A stretch of DNA of 64,000 nucleotides from assembly GCF_014193515.1 (NCBI RefSeq), contig NZ_BLXX01000008.1, positions 62,001 to 126,000 of the forward strand. Reading direction: 5' to 3'. Position 1 is the first letter of the stretch. Every line of letters begins with the position of its first letter. Of the stretch, positions 20,220 through 29,082 are shown piece after piece. A program made the translations under genes and the position numbers. Below the pieces are notes generated by a model. That model made no database searches and had not been told where the DNA came from. It saw only the letters and a program-made list of their open reading frames with translations. Source of the DNA: Geomonas silvestris. GTDB taxonomy: Bacteria; Desulfobacterota; Desulfuromonadia; Geobacterales; Geobacteraceae.

Positions 20220-22727
20220 ATGAATGAACCGGTCATAGAAGAATCCAACGGGATCGTCGAACAGCTCGACCAGGAAATGGCCATCATCAAATCCTTCCTG
20301 GAGCACCTCGAATACACCCTGGGCAAGGACAAGTACTCCGCGACCAAGTACGACGGTTTCAACGCCCTGGCCTACGCGGTCCGCGACCACCTGGTGGAGC
20401 GCTGGCTGGACACCCAGCAGGCCTACTACAATTCCGACGACAAGAGGGTCTACTACATCTCCATGGAGTTCCTGATGGGGCGCGCCCTGGGCAACAGCCT
20501 GATCAACCTTGGGATGTACGAGGACTTCAAAGAGGCGATCACCTCGCTGGGGTACGATTTCGAGGCGATCCTCGCCGAGGAGCAGGACGCTGGTCTCGGC
20601 AACGGCGGCCTGGGGCGCCTCGCCGCCTGCTTCCTCGATTCCATGGCCACCATGTCCATTCCCGCCTACGGCTACGGCATCCGCTACGAGTACGGCATCT
20701 TCCGGCAGCACATCGTGGACGGCGCCCAGCTCGAGATCCCCGACAACTGGCTGCGCTACCGAAACCCCTGGGAGCTGGACCGCCAGGAGCACCTGCACAC
20801 CGTCAAGTTCTACGGCCGGGTCATCACCACCATCAATTCGCAGGGACAGCTGGTGCGCGAGTGGGTGGACACCGAAGACGTCATGGCCATGGCCTACGAC
20901 ACCCCGATCCCCGGCTACCAGACCCACTCGGTCAACACCCTGAGGCTTTGGAGCGCCAAGTCGAGCCGCGAGTTCGACCTCAAGTTCTTCAACGAGGGAA
21001 ACTACATCCGCGCGGTGGAAAAGAAGATGCAGTCCGAGACCATCTCGAAGGTCCTCTACCCCGCCGACAACGTCATCGAGGGGAAGGAGCTGCGCTTCAA
21101 GCAGGAGTACTTCCTCGCCTCGGCAACGGTGCACGACGTCCTGTACCGCTTCAAGAAGAAGCACAACGACCTGAAGCTCCTCCCCGACAAGGTAGCCATC
21201 CAGTTGAACGACACGCACCCCGCGCTCGCCATCCCGGAGCTGATACGGGTGCTCATCGACCTGAACAGCTTAAGCTTCGACGAGGCCTGGGAGATCACCC
21301 GGAAGGTCTTCGGCTACACCAACCACACCATCCTCCCCGAGGCCTTGGAGCAGTGGCCGGTCTGGTTCTTCGAGCAGATCCTGCCGCGGCATCTGCAGAT
21401 CATCTACGACATCAACGACCGCTTCATCAAGGACATCCAGGCCCGCTTCCCGGACGACCCGGAACGCGTCGCGCGCATGTCCATCGTCGAGGAGCACTGG
21501 GAGCGCAAGATCCGCATGGCGCACCTGGCGATCGTCGGGAGCCACTCGGTGAACGGCGTGGCGGCCCTGCACTCCGAGATCCTGAAAAACGAGCTATTTC
21601 GCGATTTCTACGAGATGTACCCGGAGCGCTTCAACAACAAGACCAACGGCATCACCCAAAGGCGCTGGCTCAAGATGTCCAACCCGCAGCTCTCCGGGCT
21701 GATCGACGAGTACATCGGCGACGCCTGGACCCGCGACCTTTTCGAGCTGGAGAAGCTGCGCGCGGTAGCCGGCGACCCGGAATTCAAGGAGCGCTGGAAA
21801 CAGGTGAAGCGCGCCAACAAGGAAGCGCTCTGCACCTATATCCTGAAGCACAGCGGCCTCGTGGTCGATCCGGACTCGATGTTCGACGTACAGGTGAAAA
21901 GGATCCACGAGTACAAGCGCCAGCTCTTGAACGTCCTGCACATCATCACGCTCTTCAACCGTATCAAGGACAACCCGCAGGCCCGCGTGGTGCCGCGCAC
22001 CTTCATCTTCGCCGGCAAGGCCGCCCCCTCCTACTCCATCGCCAAGCTGATCATCCGGCTCATCACCGCGGTCGCCGAGGTGGTGAACCGCGACCCGGAC
22101 GTGGCCGGCCGGATCAAGGTGGTCTTCCTGGCCAACTACGGGGTGTCGCTCGCCGAGAAGATCTTCCCGGCTTCGGATCTCTCCGAGCAGATCTCCACTG
22201 CCGGGACCGAGGCATCCGGCACCGGCAACATGAAGTTCGCCTTGAACGGCGCGCTCACCATCGGCACCCTGGACGGCGCCAACATCGAGATCATGGAAGA
22301 GGTCGGCCGGGACAACATCTTCATCTTCGGGCTCACCGCGGCCGAGGTGGCCGAGCTGAAAAACCGCGGCTACAACCCAAAGGAATACTACAACAGCAAC
22401 CTGGAGCTTAGACGCGTTTTGGACATGATATCTTCCGGCTTCTTCTCACCTGGAGCCCCCGACCTGTTCCACCCCATCACCGATTCCCTCTTGAACCTTG
22501 GCGACCACTACATGCTTTTGGCCGACTACGCCTCGTACGTGAAGTGCCAGGAGCAGGTAAGCGAGCTCTTCCTGAACCAGGACGAGTGGACGCGCCGCGC
22601 CATCCTGAACAGCGCCGGCATGGGTAAATTCTCCAGCGACCGGACCATCGAAGAGTACGCCCGGGAGATCTGGGGCATCAAGCCGCTGGACATCCGCCCG
22701 GGTGCCGTCGAGTTGCAGAGGCACTGA
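20220..22727 (+). CDS. glgP: Glycogen/maltodextrin phosphorylase
   Basis: Cytoplasmic PLP enzyme releasing glucose-1-phosphate from the ends of glycogen. Seen: [102 protein letters not shown], and the PLP-binding [27 protein letters not shown] with the lysine near residue 671. Its 835 residues are full length. Only a weak ribosome site (CAGGG) precedes ATG 20220. It feeds glycolysis together with the nearby phosphofructokinase and shares one base with rarA (TGATG junction). Confidence 0.96.
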   Translation: MNEPVIEESNGIVEQLDQEMAIIKSFLEHLEYTLGKDKYSATKYDGFNALAYAVRDHLVERWLDTQQAYYNSDDKRVYYISMEFLMGRALGNSLINLGMYEDFKEAITSLGYDFEAILAEEQDAGLGNGGLGRLAACFLDSMATMSIPAYGYGIRYEYGIFRQHIVDGAQLEIPDNWLRYRNPWELDRQEHLHTVKFYGRVITTINSQGQLVREWVDTEDVMAMAYDTPIPGYQTHSVNTLRLWSAKSSREFDLKFFNEGNYIRAVEKKMQSETISKVLYPADNVIEGKELRFKQEYFLASATVHDVLYRFKKKHNDLKLLPDKVAIQLNDTHPALAIPELIRVLIDLNSLSFDEAWEITRKVFGYTNHTILPEALEQWPVWFFEQILPRHLQIIYDINDRFIKDIQARFPDDPERVARMSIVEEHWERKIRMAHLAIVGSHSVNGVAALHSEILKNELFRDFYEMYPERFNNKTNGITQRRWLKMSNPQLSGLIDEYIGDAWTRDLFELEKLRAVAGDPEFKERWKQVKRANKEALCTYILKHSGLVVDPDSMFDVQVKRIHEYKRQLLNVLHIITLFNRIKDNPQARVVPRTFIFAGKAAPSYSIAKLIIRLITAVAEVVNRDPDVAGRIKVVFLANYGVSLAEKIFPASDLSEQISTAGTEASGTGNMKFALNGALTIGTLDGANIEIMEEVGRDNIFIFGLTAAEVAELKNRGYNPKEYYNSNLELRRVLDMISSGFFSPGAPDLFHPITDSLLNLGDHYMLLADYASYVKCQEQVSELFLNQDEWTRRAILNSAGMGKFSSDRTIEEYAREIWGIKPLDIRPGAVELQRH

Positions 22728-24040
22728 TGACCGATCTCTTCAGCGCCGTCCACACCGAAGTCGCCCCCCTGGCGGAGCGCATGCGCCCGCGCTCGCTTGC
22801 CGAGTACCTGGGACAGGAGCACCTGCTCGGCCCGGGGAAGATGCTGCGCCGCCTCATCGAAACCGACCGCCTCACCTCGCTCATCTTCTGGGGCCCGCCG
22901 GGCTCCGGCAAGACCACCCTCGGTCGCGTCATCGCCAATGCCACCGAGAGCCACTTCATCTTCTTCTCCGCCATTATGTCCGGGATCAAGGAGATCCGGG
23001 AGGTGGTGAAGGAAGCCGAGGACACCCTCAAGTACCGCGGCAAAAGGACCATCCTCTTCGTCGACGAGATCCACCGCTTCAACAAGTCGCAGCAGGACGC
23101 CTTCCTCCCCTACGTGGAGCGCGGCACCTTCACCATGATAGGCGCCACCACGGAGAACCCCTCCTTCGAGGTGATCGCGCCGCTGCTGTCGCGCTGCAAG
23201 GTGCTGGTTCTCAACCCCTTGGCCGACGAGGTGGTGGTGCAGATCCTGGAGCAGGCTTTGACCGACACCGAGCGCGGCCTGGGCGAGCTGCAGCTGAGCG
23301 CGACACCGGAGGCCCTGCAGCAGGTGGCGGCCTTGGCCGGCGGCGACGCCCGCGTGGCGCTCAACACCCTCGAGACCGCCTCGCGCCTGGCCCTGGAAGG
23401 GGTTATCAGCGCGGAAACCGTGCAGGAAGCCGTGCAGAAGAAGGCGCTGCTCTACGACAAGGGGGGCGAGGAGCACTACAACGTGATCTCCGCCTTCATA
23501 AAGTCGATGCGCGGCTCCGACCCCGATGCCGCGCTGTACTGGCTGGCGCGCATGATCGAGTCAGGAGAAGACCCTATCTTCATCCTGCGCCGCATGGTGA
23601 TTTTCGCCTCCGAGGACGTCGGTAACGCCGACCCGCGCGGGCTGCAGATGGCGGTGTCGGCCCTGCAGGCCTTTCAGTTGGTCGGCATGCCGGAAGGGCG
23701 CATCATCCTGGGACAGGCGGTCACCTACCTCGCCACCGCACCAAAATCGAACGCCTCGTACCTGGGGATCAATCAGGCACTCTCCGAGGTGAGAAAAAGC
23801 GGCGCCCTCCCCGTTCCGATGCAGATCAGGAACGCCCCCACCAAGCTCATGAAGAACTTGGGGTACGGGCAAGGGTATCTCTACCCTCACGACTACGACG
23901 ACGGCAAGGCCGCGCAGGATTACCTCCCCGACCAGTTGCAGGGGCGGCGTTTCTACGAGCCGAAGCCCAGCGGCTACGAGAAGAGCATCAAGGAGCGCAT
24001 GGAGTGGCTCAAGTCCGAGAAGGAAAGGTCCGGGCGCTGA
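22727..24040 (+). CDS. rarA: Replication-associated recombination ATPase RarA (MgsA)
   Basis: AAA+ ATPase of the clamp-loader clade acting at stalled replication forks. [27 protein letters not shown] opens the protein; Walker [10 protein letters not shown] at about residue 55, Walker [21 protein letters not shown] near 109, sensor [11 protein letters not shown], arginine finger LLSRCKV, and the C-terminal tetramerisation part ([40 protein letters not shown]-like) are all there. Its ATG shares a base with the glgP stop, although the two functions are unrelated. Confidence 0.95.
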   Translation: MTDLFSAVHTEVAPLAERMRPRSLAEYLGQEHLLGPGKMLRRLIETDRLTSLIFWGPPGSGKTTLGRVIANATESHFIFFSAIMSGIKEIREVVKEAEDTLKYRGKRTILFVDEIHRFNKSQQDAFLPYVERGTFTMIGATTENPSFEVIAPLLSRCKVLVLNPLADEVVVQILEQALTDTERGLGELQLSATPEALQQVAALAGGDARVALNTLETASRLALEGVISAETVQEAVQKKALLYDKGGEEHYNVISAFIKSMRGSDPDAALYWLARMIESGEDPIFILRRMVIFASEDVGNADPRGLQMAVSALQAFQLVGMPEGRIILGQAVTYLATAPKSNASYLGINQALSEVRKSGALPVPMQIRNAPTKLMKNLGYGQGYLYPHDYDDGKAAQDYLPDQLQGRRFYEPKPSGYEKSIKERMEWLKSEKERSGR

Positions 24041-24080
24041 CCCGCTGCCCCCCTCCCCGGCAGCATTCACGCTTCCCCCG

Positions 24081-24116
24081 AAGGGGCGACTCATGTCCGC
24101 CCCTTTTTCTTTTTCA
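24081..24116 (+). terminator. Rho-independent terminator after rarA
   Basis: GGGGCG (24083-24088) pairs with CGCCCC (24098-24103), followed by a T-rich run TTTTTCTTTTT. Confidence 0.75.
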
Positions 24117-24186
24117 GCACAAAATCAGACGCACCGTCGGGTAGCTAGCACGAGGTGCCGTCATCTTCAGCTTCGGAAACCCAGGC

Positions 24187-24370
24187 AACTAGCTCCGGGC
24201 CGGCAGGATGATTTCCTCCGCCGTCGAGATGAGCCTCATCATCGTCGTCATGAGCTTTATCATCGTCGTGATGAAGCTCATGGTCGCCATCCTGAATTTC
24301 ATCAAGGCGGCAATAATTTTCAGGATCGCCACGATGACCTTCATGATAGCTGTCCTGACCTCCTCCGCTA
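24187..24370. repeat. Array A: 21-bp phased degenerate palindromes
   Basis: Eight or nine consecutive 21-bp units with registers at 24187 (weak), 24208, 24229, 24250, 24271, 24292, 24313, 24334 and 24355. The core is ATGA-N3/4-TCAT (for example ATGAGCCTCAT at 24229, ATGAAGCTCAT at 24271, ATGACCTTCAT at 24334), separated by a less conserved CATCGTCGTC-like spacer. Units at 24250 and 24271 together make a 13-bp inverted repeat with one mismatch. No indel breaks the period. It occupies the space between the rarA terminator and the pfkA promoter. Confidence 0.8.
24189..24344 (-). CDS. Possible 51-residue cationic heptad-repeat peptide within array A
   Basis: Reading the minus strand from ATG 24344 to TAG 24189 gives a hydrophobic peptide built from seven-residue units of pattern x-K-hydrophobic(3)-A/T-A/T. 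Basic residues fall at positions 2, 9, 16, 30 and 37 (Ser at 23, Glu at 44), so they line one face of a helix. A perfect GGAGGAGG lies upstream (24366-24359), but 14 bases from the ATG, which is long. The opposite strand is also open and hydrophobic (ATG 24208 to TAA 24387, 59 residues) but without a good ribosome site. It may be a small membrane or toxin-like peptide, or only a by-product of a 21-bp DNA repeat. No family recognised. Confidence 0.3.
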   Translation of the reverse strand: MKVIVAILKIIAALMKFRMATMSFITTMIKLMTTMMRLISTAEEIILPARS

Positions 24371-24435
24371 ACCTTACAGCTCTCTAATTATCTTGAATCA
24401 TTGGACATTTCAGCCACACTTCCTGCCCGGGGCTG

Positions 24436-24463
24436 TTGTAAAGCAAGGACTCCATGATATATT
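24436..24463 (+). promoter_or_regulatory. Putative promoter for pfkA
   Basis: TTGTAA (24436-24441), 16-base spacer, TATATT (24458-24463), about 65 bases before the pfkA ATG. Confidence 0.45.
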
Positions 24464-24535
24464 CAATCTGGCCCTGAAAGGGAATGACCCACGGGAGCGC
24501 CGTATTGGTGTTCCTAGACCATATCCGGAGCAGAC

Positions 24536-25495
24536 ATGAAGAAGATCGGGATAATCACGAGCGGCGGCGACTGTTCGGGGATGAACGCCGCCATAAGGAG
24601 TGCCACCCGCACCGCACTAAGCCACGGGGTGCAGGTCGTCGGGTTCCGTAAAGGGTACGTCGGCCTTTTGAAGGGCGAGTACCTGGAAATGGGGACCAAG
24701 GACGTTGCGGGGATTCTGCACCGCGGCGGCACCTTTCTGCAGTCCGCGCGCAGCGAAGAGTTCAGGACGGTCCTAGGACGGGAAAAGGCGGTGCGCCACC
24801 TAGAAGAGTTGGGGGTCGACGGACTGGTGGTCATCGGCGGCGACGGCTCCCTAAACGGTGCGCTTGCCCTGCACCGCATGGGCGTCCCGGTGGTGGGGAT
24901 TCCGGCCAGTATCGACAACGATATCGCCTTCACCGACATGGCACTTGGGGTGGACACCGCGCTCAACAACATCATCTACGCCGTCGACTGCATCAAGGAC
25001 ACGGCAAGCTCCCACGACCGCGCCTTCGTCATCGAGGTGATGGGGAGAAACTCAGGCTATCTGGCAGGCACCGCGGCAATCGCAACCGGCGCCGAATACG
25101 CCATCGTGCCGGAAATCGAGTGCGACATAACCGACCTGTGCAACCAGCTGCGCCAGCGCTACGAGGAGGGTCGCAGTAACGCCATCATCATCCTCGCCGA
25201 AGGTGCCGGCCGGGCCCAGAACATCGCCGACACCATCAAGGACGCGATCGGCTTCGAGACCCGGGTCACGGTCCTCGGGCACTACCAGCGCGGCGGTGCG
25301 CCCTCGGTCTTCGACCGGCTGCTGGGAAGCCGTTTCGGGCATGCGGCGGTCGAGTTGCTGCTCTCGGGCGACAAGGGGAAGATGGTCGGGCTCTGCTGCA
25401 ACGCGATCGTGCCAACCCTCTTGGAGACCGTGGTGGTAAGCGAAAAAAGGCCGCAGGACGATCTGCACGGCATGTCACAGATCCTGGGGATTTGA
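24536..25495 (+). CDS. pfkA: 6-phosphofructokinase
   Basis: Phosphorylates fructose-6-phosphate to the 1,6-bisphosphate in glycolysis. Motifs: GIITSGGDCSGMNAAIRS, GFRKGYVGLL, VVIGGDGSLNGA (the GGDGS form is that of ATP-using enzymes; PPi users usually have GGDD), IPASIDNDI, the substrate site MGRNSGYLAG, and GHYQRGGAPSVFDR. The 319-residue length is that of the bacterial A-type. GGAGC lies six bases before ATG 24536. It is likely a single-gene unit between its own promoter and the terminator at 25676. Nucleotide specificity is inferred only from the motif. Confidence 0.93.
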   Translation: MKKIGIITSGGDCSGMNAAIRSATRTALSHGVQVVGFRKGYVGLLKGEYLEMGTKDVAGILHRGGTFLQSARSEEFRTVLGREKAVRHLEELGVDGLVVIGGDGSLNGALALHRMGVPVVGIPASIDNDIAFTDMALGVDTALNNIIYAVDCIKDTASSHDRAFVIEVMGRNSGYLAGTAAIATGAEYAIVPEIECDITDLCNQLRQRYEEGRSNAIIILAEGAGRAQNIADTIKDAIGFETRVTVLGHYQRGGAPSVFDRLLGSRFGHAAVELLLSGDKGKMVGLCCNAIVPTLLETVVVSEKRPQDDLHGMSQILGI

Positions 25496-25522
25496 TACGT
25501 CAACGCACGAGCTACAACCGGA

Positions 25523-25640
25523 ACTACACCACCCCCTCCCTTGACGGGAGGGGGCTGGGGGGTGGGTGAAGCTGCCATCGGCAATGATGTGGCACCTTCC
25601 CCCTCACCCTGTCCCTCCCGTAGGGAGAGAGGGGACTCAT
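25523..25640. repeat. REP/BIME-like dispersed repeat, copy 2
   Basis: Starts with CCCCCTCCCTTGACGGGAGG followed by GGGGTGGGTGAAGCTGCC, ATCGGCAATGATGTGGCACC, CTTCCCCCTCACCC and a second palindrome CCCTCCCGTAGGGAGAGAGGG. It is nearly identical over most of its length to 47550-47665 and related to 7055-7185. Confidence 0.85.
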
Positions 25641-25675
25641 GTGGATGGCGTTCCCTGAAATTCCCGCAAGAACAG

Positions 25676-25707
25676 AAAAGGCGCGTACCCGAGGGTCGCG
25701 CCTTTTT
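25676..25707. terminator. Terminator between pfkA and the VOC gene
   Basis: AAAAGGCGCG pairs with CGCGCCTTTTT around an eleven-base loop; A and T runs on the two sides suit the convergent genes. Confidence 0.8.
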
Positions 25708-25730
25708 CGTTTCTACTTGATGCCGCCCTG

Positions 25731-26111
25731 TTAGCTGCGGCTGTAGGTAATTGCGGTTATCGTGTGCCCCAGCGGGTCCCGGATCACACAGTAACGCCCG
25801 ATCTTGGGGATGTTCGTCGGCTCAACCAGCACGGTGCCGCCGTACTCGGGAACCCGCGCAGCAGTCTCATCCACGTCGGTAACCGTGACGTAGATCCCCC
25901 ACCCCAGCCTCGGATCTTGCGGGTCGCTGTTTTCCACCATGCCTCCCACGTCCTTGCCGTCCACCTTGATAAGCGTGTAGGCCCCCTCACCGACCCAGGG
26001 TTCGGTGTTCCAGCCAAAGAGCCTGCTGTAAAAGGCTTCCGCAGCATGAACATCGGTGGTAGTCAACTCGAACCAGCTGAAAGCACCCTGAACCCGGAAA
26101 TGATCCGTCAT
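25731..26111 (-). CDS. VOC-family (glyoxalase/dioxygenase fold) protein
   Basis: A 126-residue single-domain protein of the vicinal-oxygen-chelate fold. It begins GAFSWFELTTTDVHAAEAFYSRLFGW, continues with a second beta-alpha-beta half GWGIYVTVTDVDETAARVPEYGGTVLVEPTNIP, and ends FCVIRDPLGHTITAIT-like (YCVIRDPLGHTITAITYS). Such proteins include glyoxalases and antibiotic-binding proteins, and many have unknown substrates. GGGAGGGGG precedes the ATG. It stands alone; no substrate can be named. Confidence 0.8.
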   Translation of the reverse strand: MTDHFRVQGAFSWFELTTTDVHAAEAFYSRLFGWNTEPWVGEGAYTLIKVDGKDVGGMVENSDPQDPRLGWGIYVTVTDVDETAARVPEYGGTVLVEPTNIPKIGRYCVIRDPLGHTITAITYSRS

Positions 26112-26321
26112 GTTCCCCCTCCCCTCTCGGAAATGCTTTAATTATATTTACTTTATATTGCCTGACAAGGGTACGGAATGGGGCTCGAGGGTATTGCAAG
26201 GATCTCAGCGGTTTGGCTTTACGGATAGGAGGTGACAGAAAGGGGAACCGGGGGGAAGGTGCAACAGCGGGGGCAAACTCATGTGACCGATGGTGGGAAA
26301 CGGGTTCAGGGGGAAGGAGAG

Positions 26322-26771
26322 TCAGCGCAGCTTCAGGCGGTCGAACACCAGACCGGCCACCCGGTTCAGGGCGTGATCGCGGGACAGGAAGGAGAATACC
26401 GGGGGTTTGCGGGTGCCGATCTTTTCCAGCAGGGTAGCGATCTCGGAATTCCCCCCGCAGGACATCCCTTCACGCAGCGCCTGCAGGGCTTCATCCTTCT
26501 TGCCGGCAACCAGGTGGATCTTGGCGAGATTGAGAAAGTGAGCGGGATTTTCAGGTTCCTGCTGAAGTGCGGTGCCGCACAGTTCGGCCCCTTTCCTCAC
26601 CTGCCCCCGTTCCTTGGCGATGCAGTAGCCGAGGTACGAGTACCAGCAGGCGTTGTCGGAGATCTTCAGCGCCCGCTCTAAAAAGGCGAGTGCCGATGAG
26701 GTCTCGCCGGCATCCAGGGCAGCGACGGCGCGACCGTACAGCTTTACAGCCTCTTCCGAATTAACCTGCAT
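26322..26771 (-). CDS. Small TPR protein
   Basis: A 149-residue cytoplasmic protein of tetratricopeptide type: EEAVKLYGRAVAALDAGETSSALAFLERALKISDNACWYSYLGYCIAKERGQVRKGAELCGTALQQEPENPAHFLNLAKIHLVAGKKDEALQALREGM. The C-terminus (LLEKIGTRKPPVFSFLSRDHALNRVAGLVFDRLKLR) is basic and is a recurrent tail of small TPR proteins in this group. I prefer ATG 26771 (MQVNSEE) because GGGGGATG precedes it. It probably binds a partner protein; none is indicated by the neighbours. Confidence 0.75.
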   Translation of the reverse strand: MQVNSEEAVKLYGRAVAALDAGETSSALAFLERALKISDNACWYSYLGYCIAKERGQVRKGAELCGTALQQEPENPAHFLNLAKIHLVAGKKDEALQALREGMSCGGNSEIATLLEKIGTRKPPVFSFLSRDHALNRVAGLVFDRLKLR

Positions 26772-26852
26772 GCCATCCCCCTTGCACAAAAGAGCCGCAC
26801 TCGGTACATCTCCCGCATCGACTGGTACCAGCCGGGTCCCGAAGCGGCAGAG

Positions 26853-26874
26853 CTATTACAGTCTGTGATAATAG
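26853..26874. promoter_or_regulatory. 22-bp imperfect palindrome, possible operator
   Basis: Outer arms CTATTA and TAATAG with inner CAG/CTG give a symmetric site, and the right half contains TGTGA as in CRP/FNR-type sites. It lies about 80 bases before the small TPR gene start on its upstream side. No regulator can be assigned. Confidence 0.35.
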
Positions 26875-26950
26875 GGCATCTTATGAAGCGATTTCAATCC
26901 CTATTTAAGGCACGAGACCGGCAGGCGCCGGAAAAACTGAAGTACTCCTT

Positions 26951-27571
26951 TTAAAAAAGGGACAAAAGCTCGGGATGACGATCGATCCGGGCCAGGGCTT
27001 TCATCTCCCCCCGGTAGGCAACGAAGGGGACCCCGGCCGCCTCGGCTGCTTGGCGGTCCACCTCGGAGTCGCCAACGAAGAGCGCCTGCCGGGCGGAGAT
27101 GCCGTAGTGGTCCAGCACCTTGAAAAGCGGCTCCGGATGCGGCTTGGGGTTGGCGACCTTGGCGGCCGTCATTACACAGCTGAAAAAGCCGGTAAGGCCG
27201 AACGACTCGAGGAGCAGGTCCATCGAGCTTGCCCGGTTGGTGCAGACGGCAAGTTCCACGCGCCCCTTGAGGGCGGTAAGCGTTTCGCGCAGCCCCTCCT
27301 CCACCACCATGAGCGGGAAGAGCTTGCGGTAGTCGAGTGAGGCGGAGAACTGGCGCACCTCGGCCAGACGCGGGTCACCCTGGAACAGGTAGGCGAGCAC
27401 GTCCTTGTTGGAGTAGGTATGCAGTACCCGCATGGTCTCGCGGTCGTTGCGGTCCAGGGGGGGCATCCCGAAATGGTCCATCACCTGTACGTAGAAGTTG
27501 AGATTCGCCTCGAAAGAATCGAAGAGGACGCCGTCGCAGTCGTAGATTACAGCCTTGATATCGTTCAGCAC
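26951..27571 (-). CDS. HAD-superfamily phosphatase (phosphoglycolate phosphatase-like)
   Basis: Cytoplasmic phosphatase of the haloacid dehalogenase superfamily. Motif I DCDGVLFDS near residue 11, cap domain, motif II CTNRASS, motif III lysine in KPHPEP, motif IV GDSEVDRQAAEAAGVPFVAY. 206 residues, typical of Gph/PGPase-like members that dephosphorylate 2-phosphoglycolate or similar small phosphates. It starts with GTG 27571, ten bases after GGAG. It is the last gene of a run plsC-rnhA-HNH-HAD on the minus strand. Confidence 0.85.
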   Translation of the reverse strand: MLNDIKAVIYDCDGVLFDSFEANLNFYVQVMDHFGMPPLDRNDRETMRVLHTYSNKDVLAYLFQGDPRLAEVRQFSASLDYRKLFPLMVVEEGLRETLTALKGRVELAVCTNRASSMDLLLESFGLTGFFSCVMTAAKVANPKPHPEPLFKVLDHYGISARQALFVGDSEVDRQAAEAAGVPFVAYRGEMKALARIDRHPELLSLF

Positions 27572-27598
27572 CGGTCAGGTTCTCCGGGAGAAGCGCAT

Positions 27599-27904
27599 CT
27601 AGCTCTCCTCCGTGCCGCCGTGGGCGGTCAGGTACTCTTCCCATTCGATGGGAAGCATGTGTTTCTTGCGGTTGTTGCATTCCTTGCAGCAGGGGACCAC
27701 GTTGCCGCGGCTACTGGTCCCGCCGCGGATGACCGGGACGATGTGATCCATGGAGAGTTCGTCGGGCGGGAAACTGCCGCGGCAGTAGTGGCAGATCCCC
27801 TTGGCGACCCTGTTCTTCCACCACTGGCTCTTGCGCAGCTCGCGCGCCTTGTTGCGCTCCCGCTTGATCTCCTCCTCGGTCGCGGTGACGATGAAGTAAT
27901 CCAC
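27599..27904 (-). CDS. HNH endonuclease-domain protein
   Basis: A 101-residue protein with a zinc-supported HNH fold: CHYCRGSFPPDELSMDHIVPVIRGGTSSRGNVVPCCKECNNRKKHM. The two CxxC pairs (CHYC, CKEC) hold the structural zinc; DHIVP supplies the catalytic His, and N in GNVV/CNNRK the rest. The N-terminus is basic and helical (EEEIKRERNKARELRKSQWWKNR), as in McrA-like or housekeeping HNH proteins. GTG start with a GGGGGG ribosome site. It lies 10 bases from rnhA. Its DNA target is unknown; no restriction partner is nearby. Confidence 0.85.
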   Translation of the reverse strand: MDYFIVTATEEEIKRERNKARELRKSQWWKNRVAKGICHYCRGSFPPDELSMDHIVPVIRGGTSSRGNVVPCCKECNNRKKHMLPIEWEEYLTAHGGTEES

Positions 27905-27914
27905 TACGTCCCCC

Positions 27915-28352
27915 CTAACCGTTGCGAAAATTTACAATGGCGGCCCGCGCCAGCTCGTCGCAGCGCTCGTTCTCCGGGTGGCCGTTGTGGCCGCGCACCC
28001 AGACCCAGCGCACCTTGTGCACCTTGGTCAGCTCCACCAGGCGCTCCCAGAGGTCGCGGTTTACCACCGGCTCCTTTTTGCTGTTCACCCAGCCCCGTTT
28101 CTGCCATCCCGGGAGCCATTCGGTCATCCCCTTGACCAGGTACTGGGAGTCCGTAGTCAGCACTACCTCGCACGGGCGGTTCAGCGCCTCAAGGCCCGCA
28201 ATGGCAGCGCTCATCTCCATCCGGTTGTTGGTGGTGGCCCCATCGGCCCCGGAGAGCTCCTTCTCCTTGCCGCCGCAGCGCAGGATGCTGCCGTACCCCC
28301 CAACACCGGGATTGCCGCTGCAGGCCCCGTCGCAAAAGATCTCTACCATCAT
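27915..28352 (-). CDS. rnhA: Ribonuclease HI
   Basis: Degrades RNA in RNA-DNA hybrids. Catalytic residues are visible: Asp in [18 protein letters not shown], Glu in [16 protein letters not shown], Asp in [24 protein letters not shown], and the final His/Asp in [17 protein letters not shown]. 145 residues, same as typical RNase HI including the basic handle. Its ATG overlaps the plsC stop by four bases. Confidence 0.95.
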   Translation of the reverse strand: MMVEIFCDGACSGNPGVGGYGSILRCGGKEKELSGADGATTNNRMEMSAAIAGLEALNRPCEVVLTTDSQYLVKGMTEWLPGWQKRGWVNSKKEPVVNRDLWERLVELTKVHKVRWVWVRGHNGHPENERCDELARAAIVNFRNG

Positions 28353-28996
28353 GAGGCAATCCTCCCTTCGTTGGGAAGCATAGCCGCAATGGCGTGCATC
28401 ACCCGGTCCACAATCAGTTGGTGGGTCTCTTTACAGTCCGGCAGCGCAAAGAGGTCCTCGAAGTTAAGCGGCGCCCCGAAGCTCACGCATCCTTCGGCTC
28501 CCAGGCTCGGGAACCGCCACCTGTTGATGCCGGCAAGCGCGGTGGGGATCACCACCGGTTTGGTATCGTAGATGATCTTGCCGACACCACGGTTCCCCTT
28601 CCCCAGCACGCCGTCCTTGTGCCGGGTCCCTTCGGGAAAGAGCATCACCTTCTGATCGAGCAGCAGGTCGTTTATGTGCTTGCCGGCGCGCACGTCGCGG
28701 CCGCGCTTTACCGGAAAGGCGCCCCAGGAGCCGTACAGGGTACCGGTAAACCAGTTACGGAAGAGCTCCTCCTTGGCGGGGGCCCAGAGCATCTGCAGCG
28801 GGTGGTGCCGAATTACGGCCCAGGGGAGAAAGACGGTATCGTAGGCGGAGATGTGGTTGGAGGCGATCAGGACCCCACCGCTGGAAGGGATCTGCTCCAC
28901 TCCCTTCACGGCGAAGCGGTTGAGGCCCGAGGCATAACAGCCGATTACCCAGACAGAAAACGTCACCCAGAAGCGACGCACAAGAGAGACCTTCAA
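28349..28996 (-). CDS. plsC: 1-acyl-sn-glycerol-3-phosphate acyltransferase
   Basis: Membrane-associated acyltransferase making phosphatidic acid. Block [12 protein letters not shown] (the NHxxxxD catalytic pair; here NHISAYD), block [12 protein letters not shown], block [14 protein letters not shown], block [11 protein letters not shown]. One N-terminal hydrophobic segment ([17 protein letters not shown]). 215 residues. TTG 28996 is the start used, with AAGAGG upstream. It leads the plsC-rnhA-HNH-HAD run. Confidence 0.9.
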   Translation of the reverse strand: MKVSLVRRFWVTFSVWVIGCYASGLNRFAVKGVEQIPSSGGVLIASNHISAYDTVFLPWAVIRHHPLQMLWAPAKEELFRNWFTGTLYGSWGAFPVKRGRDVRAGKHINDLLLDQKVMLFPEGTRHKDGVLGKGNRGVGKIIYDTKPVVIPTALAGINRWRFPSLGAEGCVSFGAPLNFEDLFALPDCKETHQLIVDRVMHAIAAMLPNEGRIAS

Positions 28997-29082
28997 GACG
29001 ACCTCTTTAAGGCAGGATTTTATTGCAAGTCAGCTGGAATCTATACCATGAAGTCGAGATGCGGGGCAACCTGTTTACACCC

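Noticed and set aside
24093-24371. 92-codon His/Arg/Asp-rich frame over array A
   Set aside because: No ribosome site, improbable composition, and it starts inside the rarA terminator.
26880-26945. CRISPR-repeat-like word (GATTTCAATCCCTATTTAAGG)
   Set aside because: Single occurrence, no spacers or second repeat.
27599-28352. HNH nuclease as part of a restriction or defence system
   Set aside because: Neighbours are rnhA, plsC and a HAD phosphatase; no methylase, specificity or Toll-type gene is nearby.
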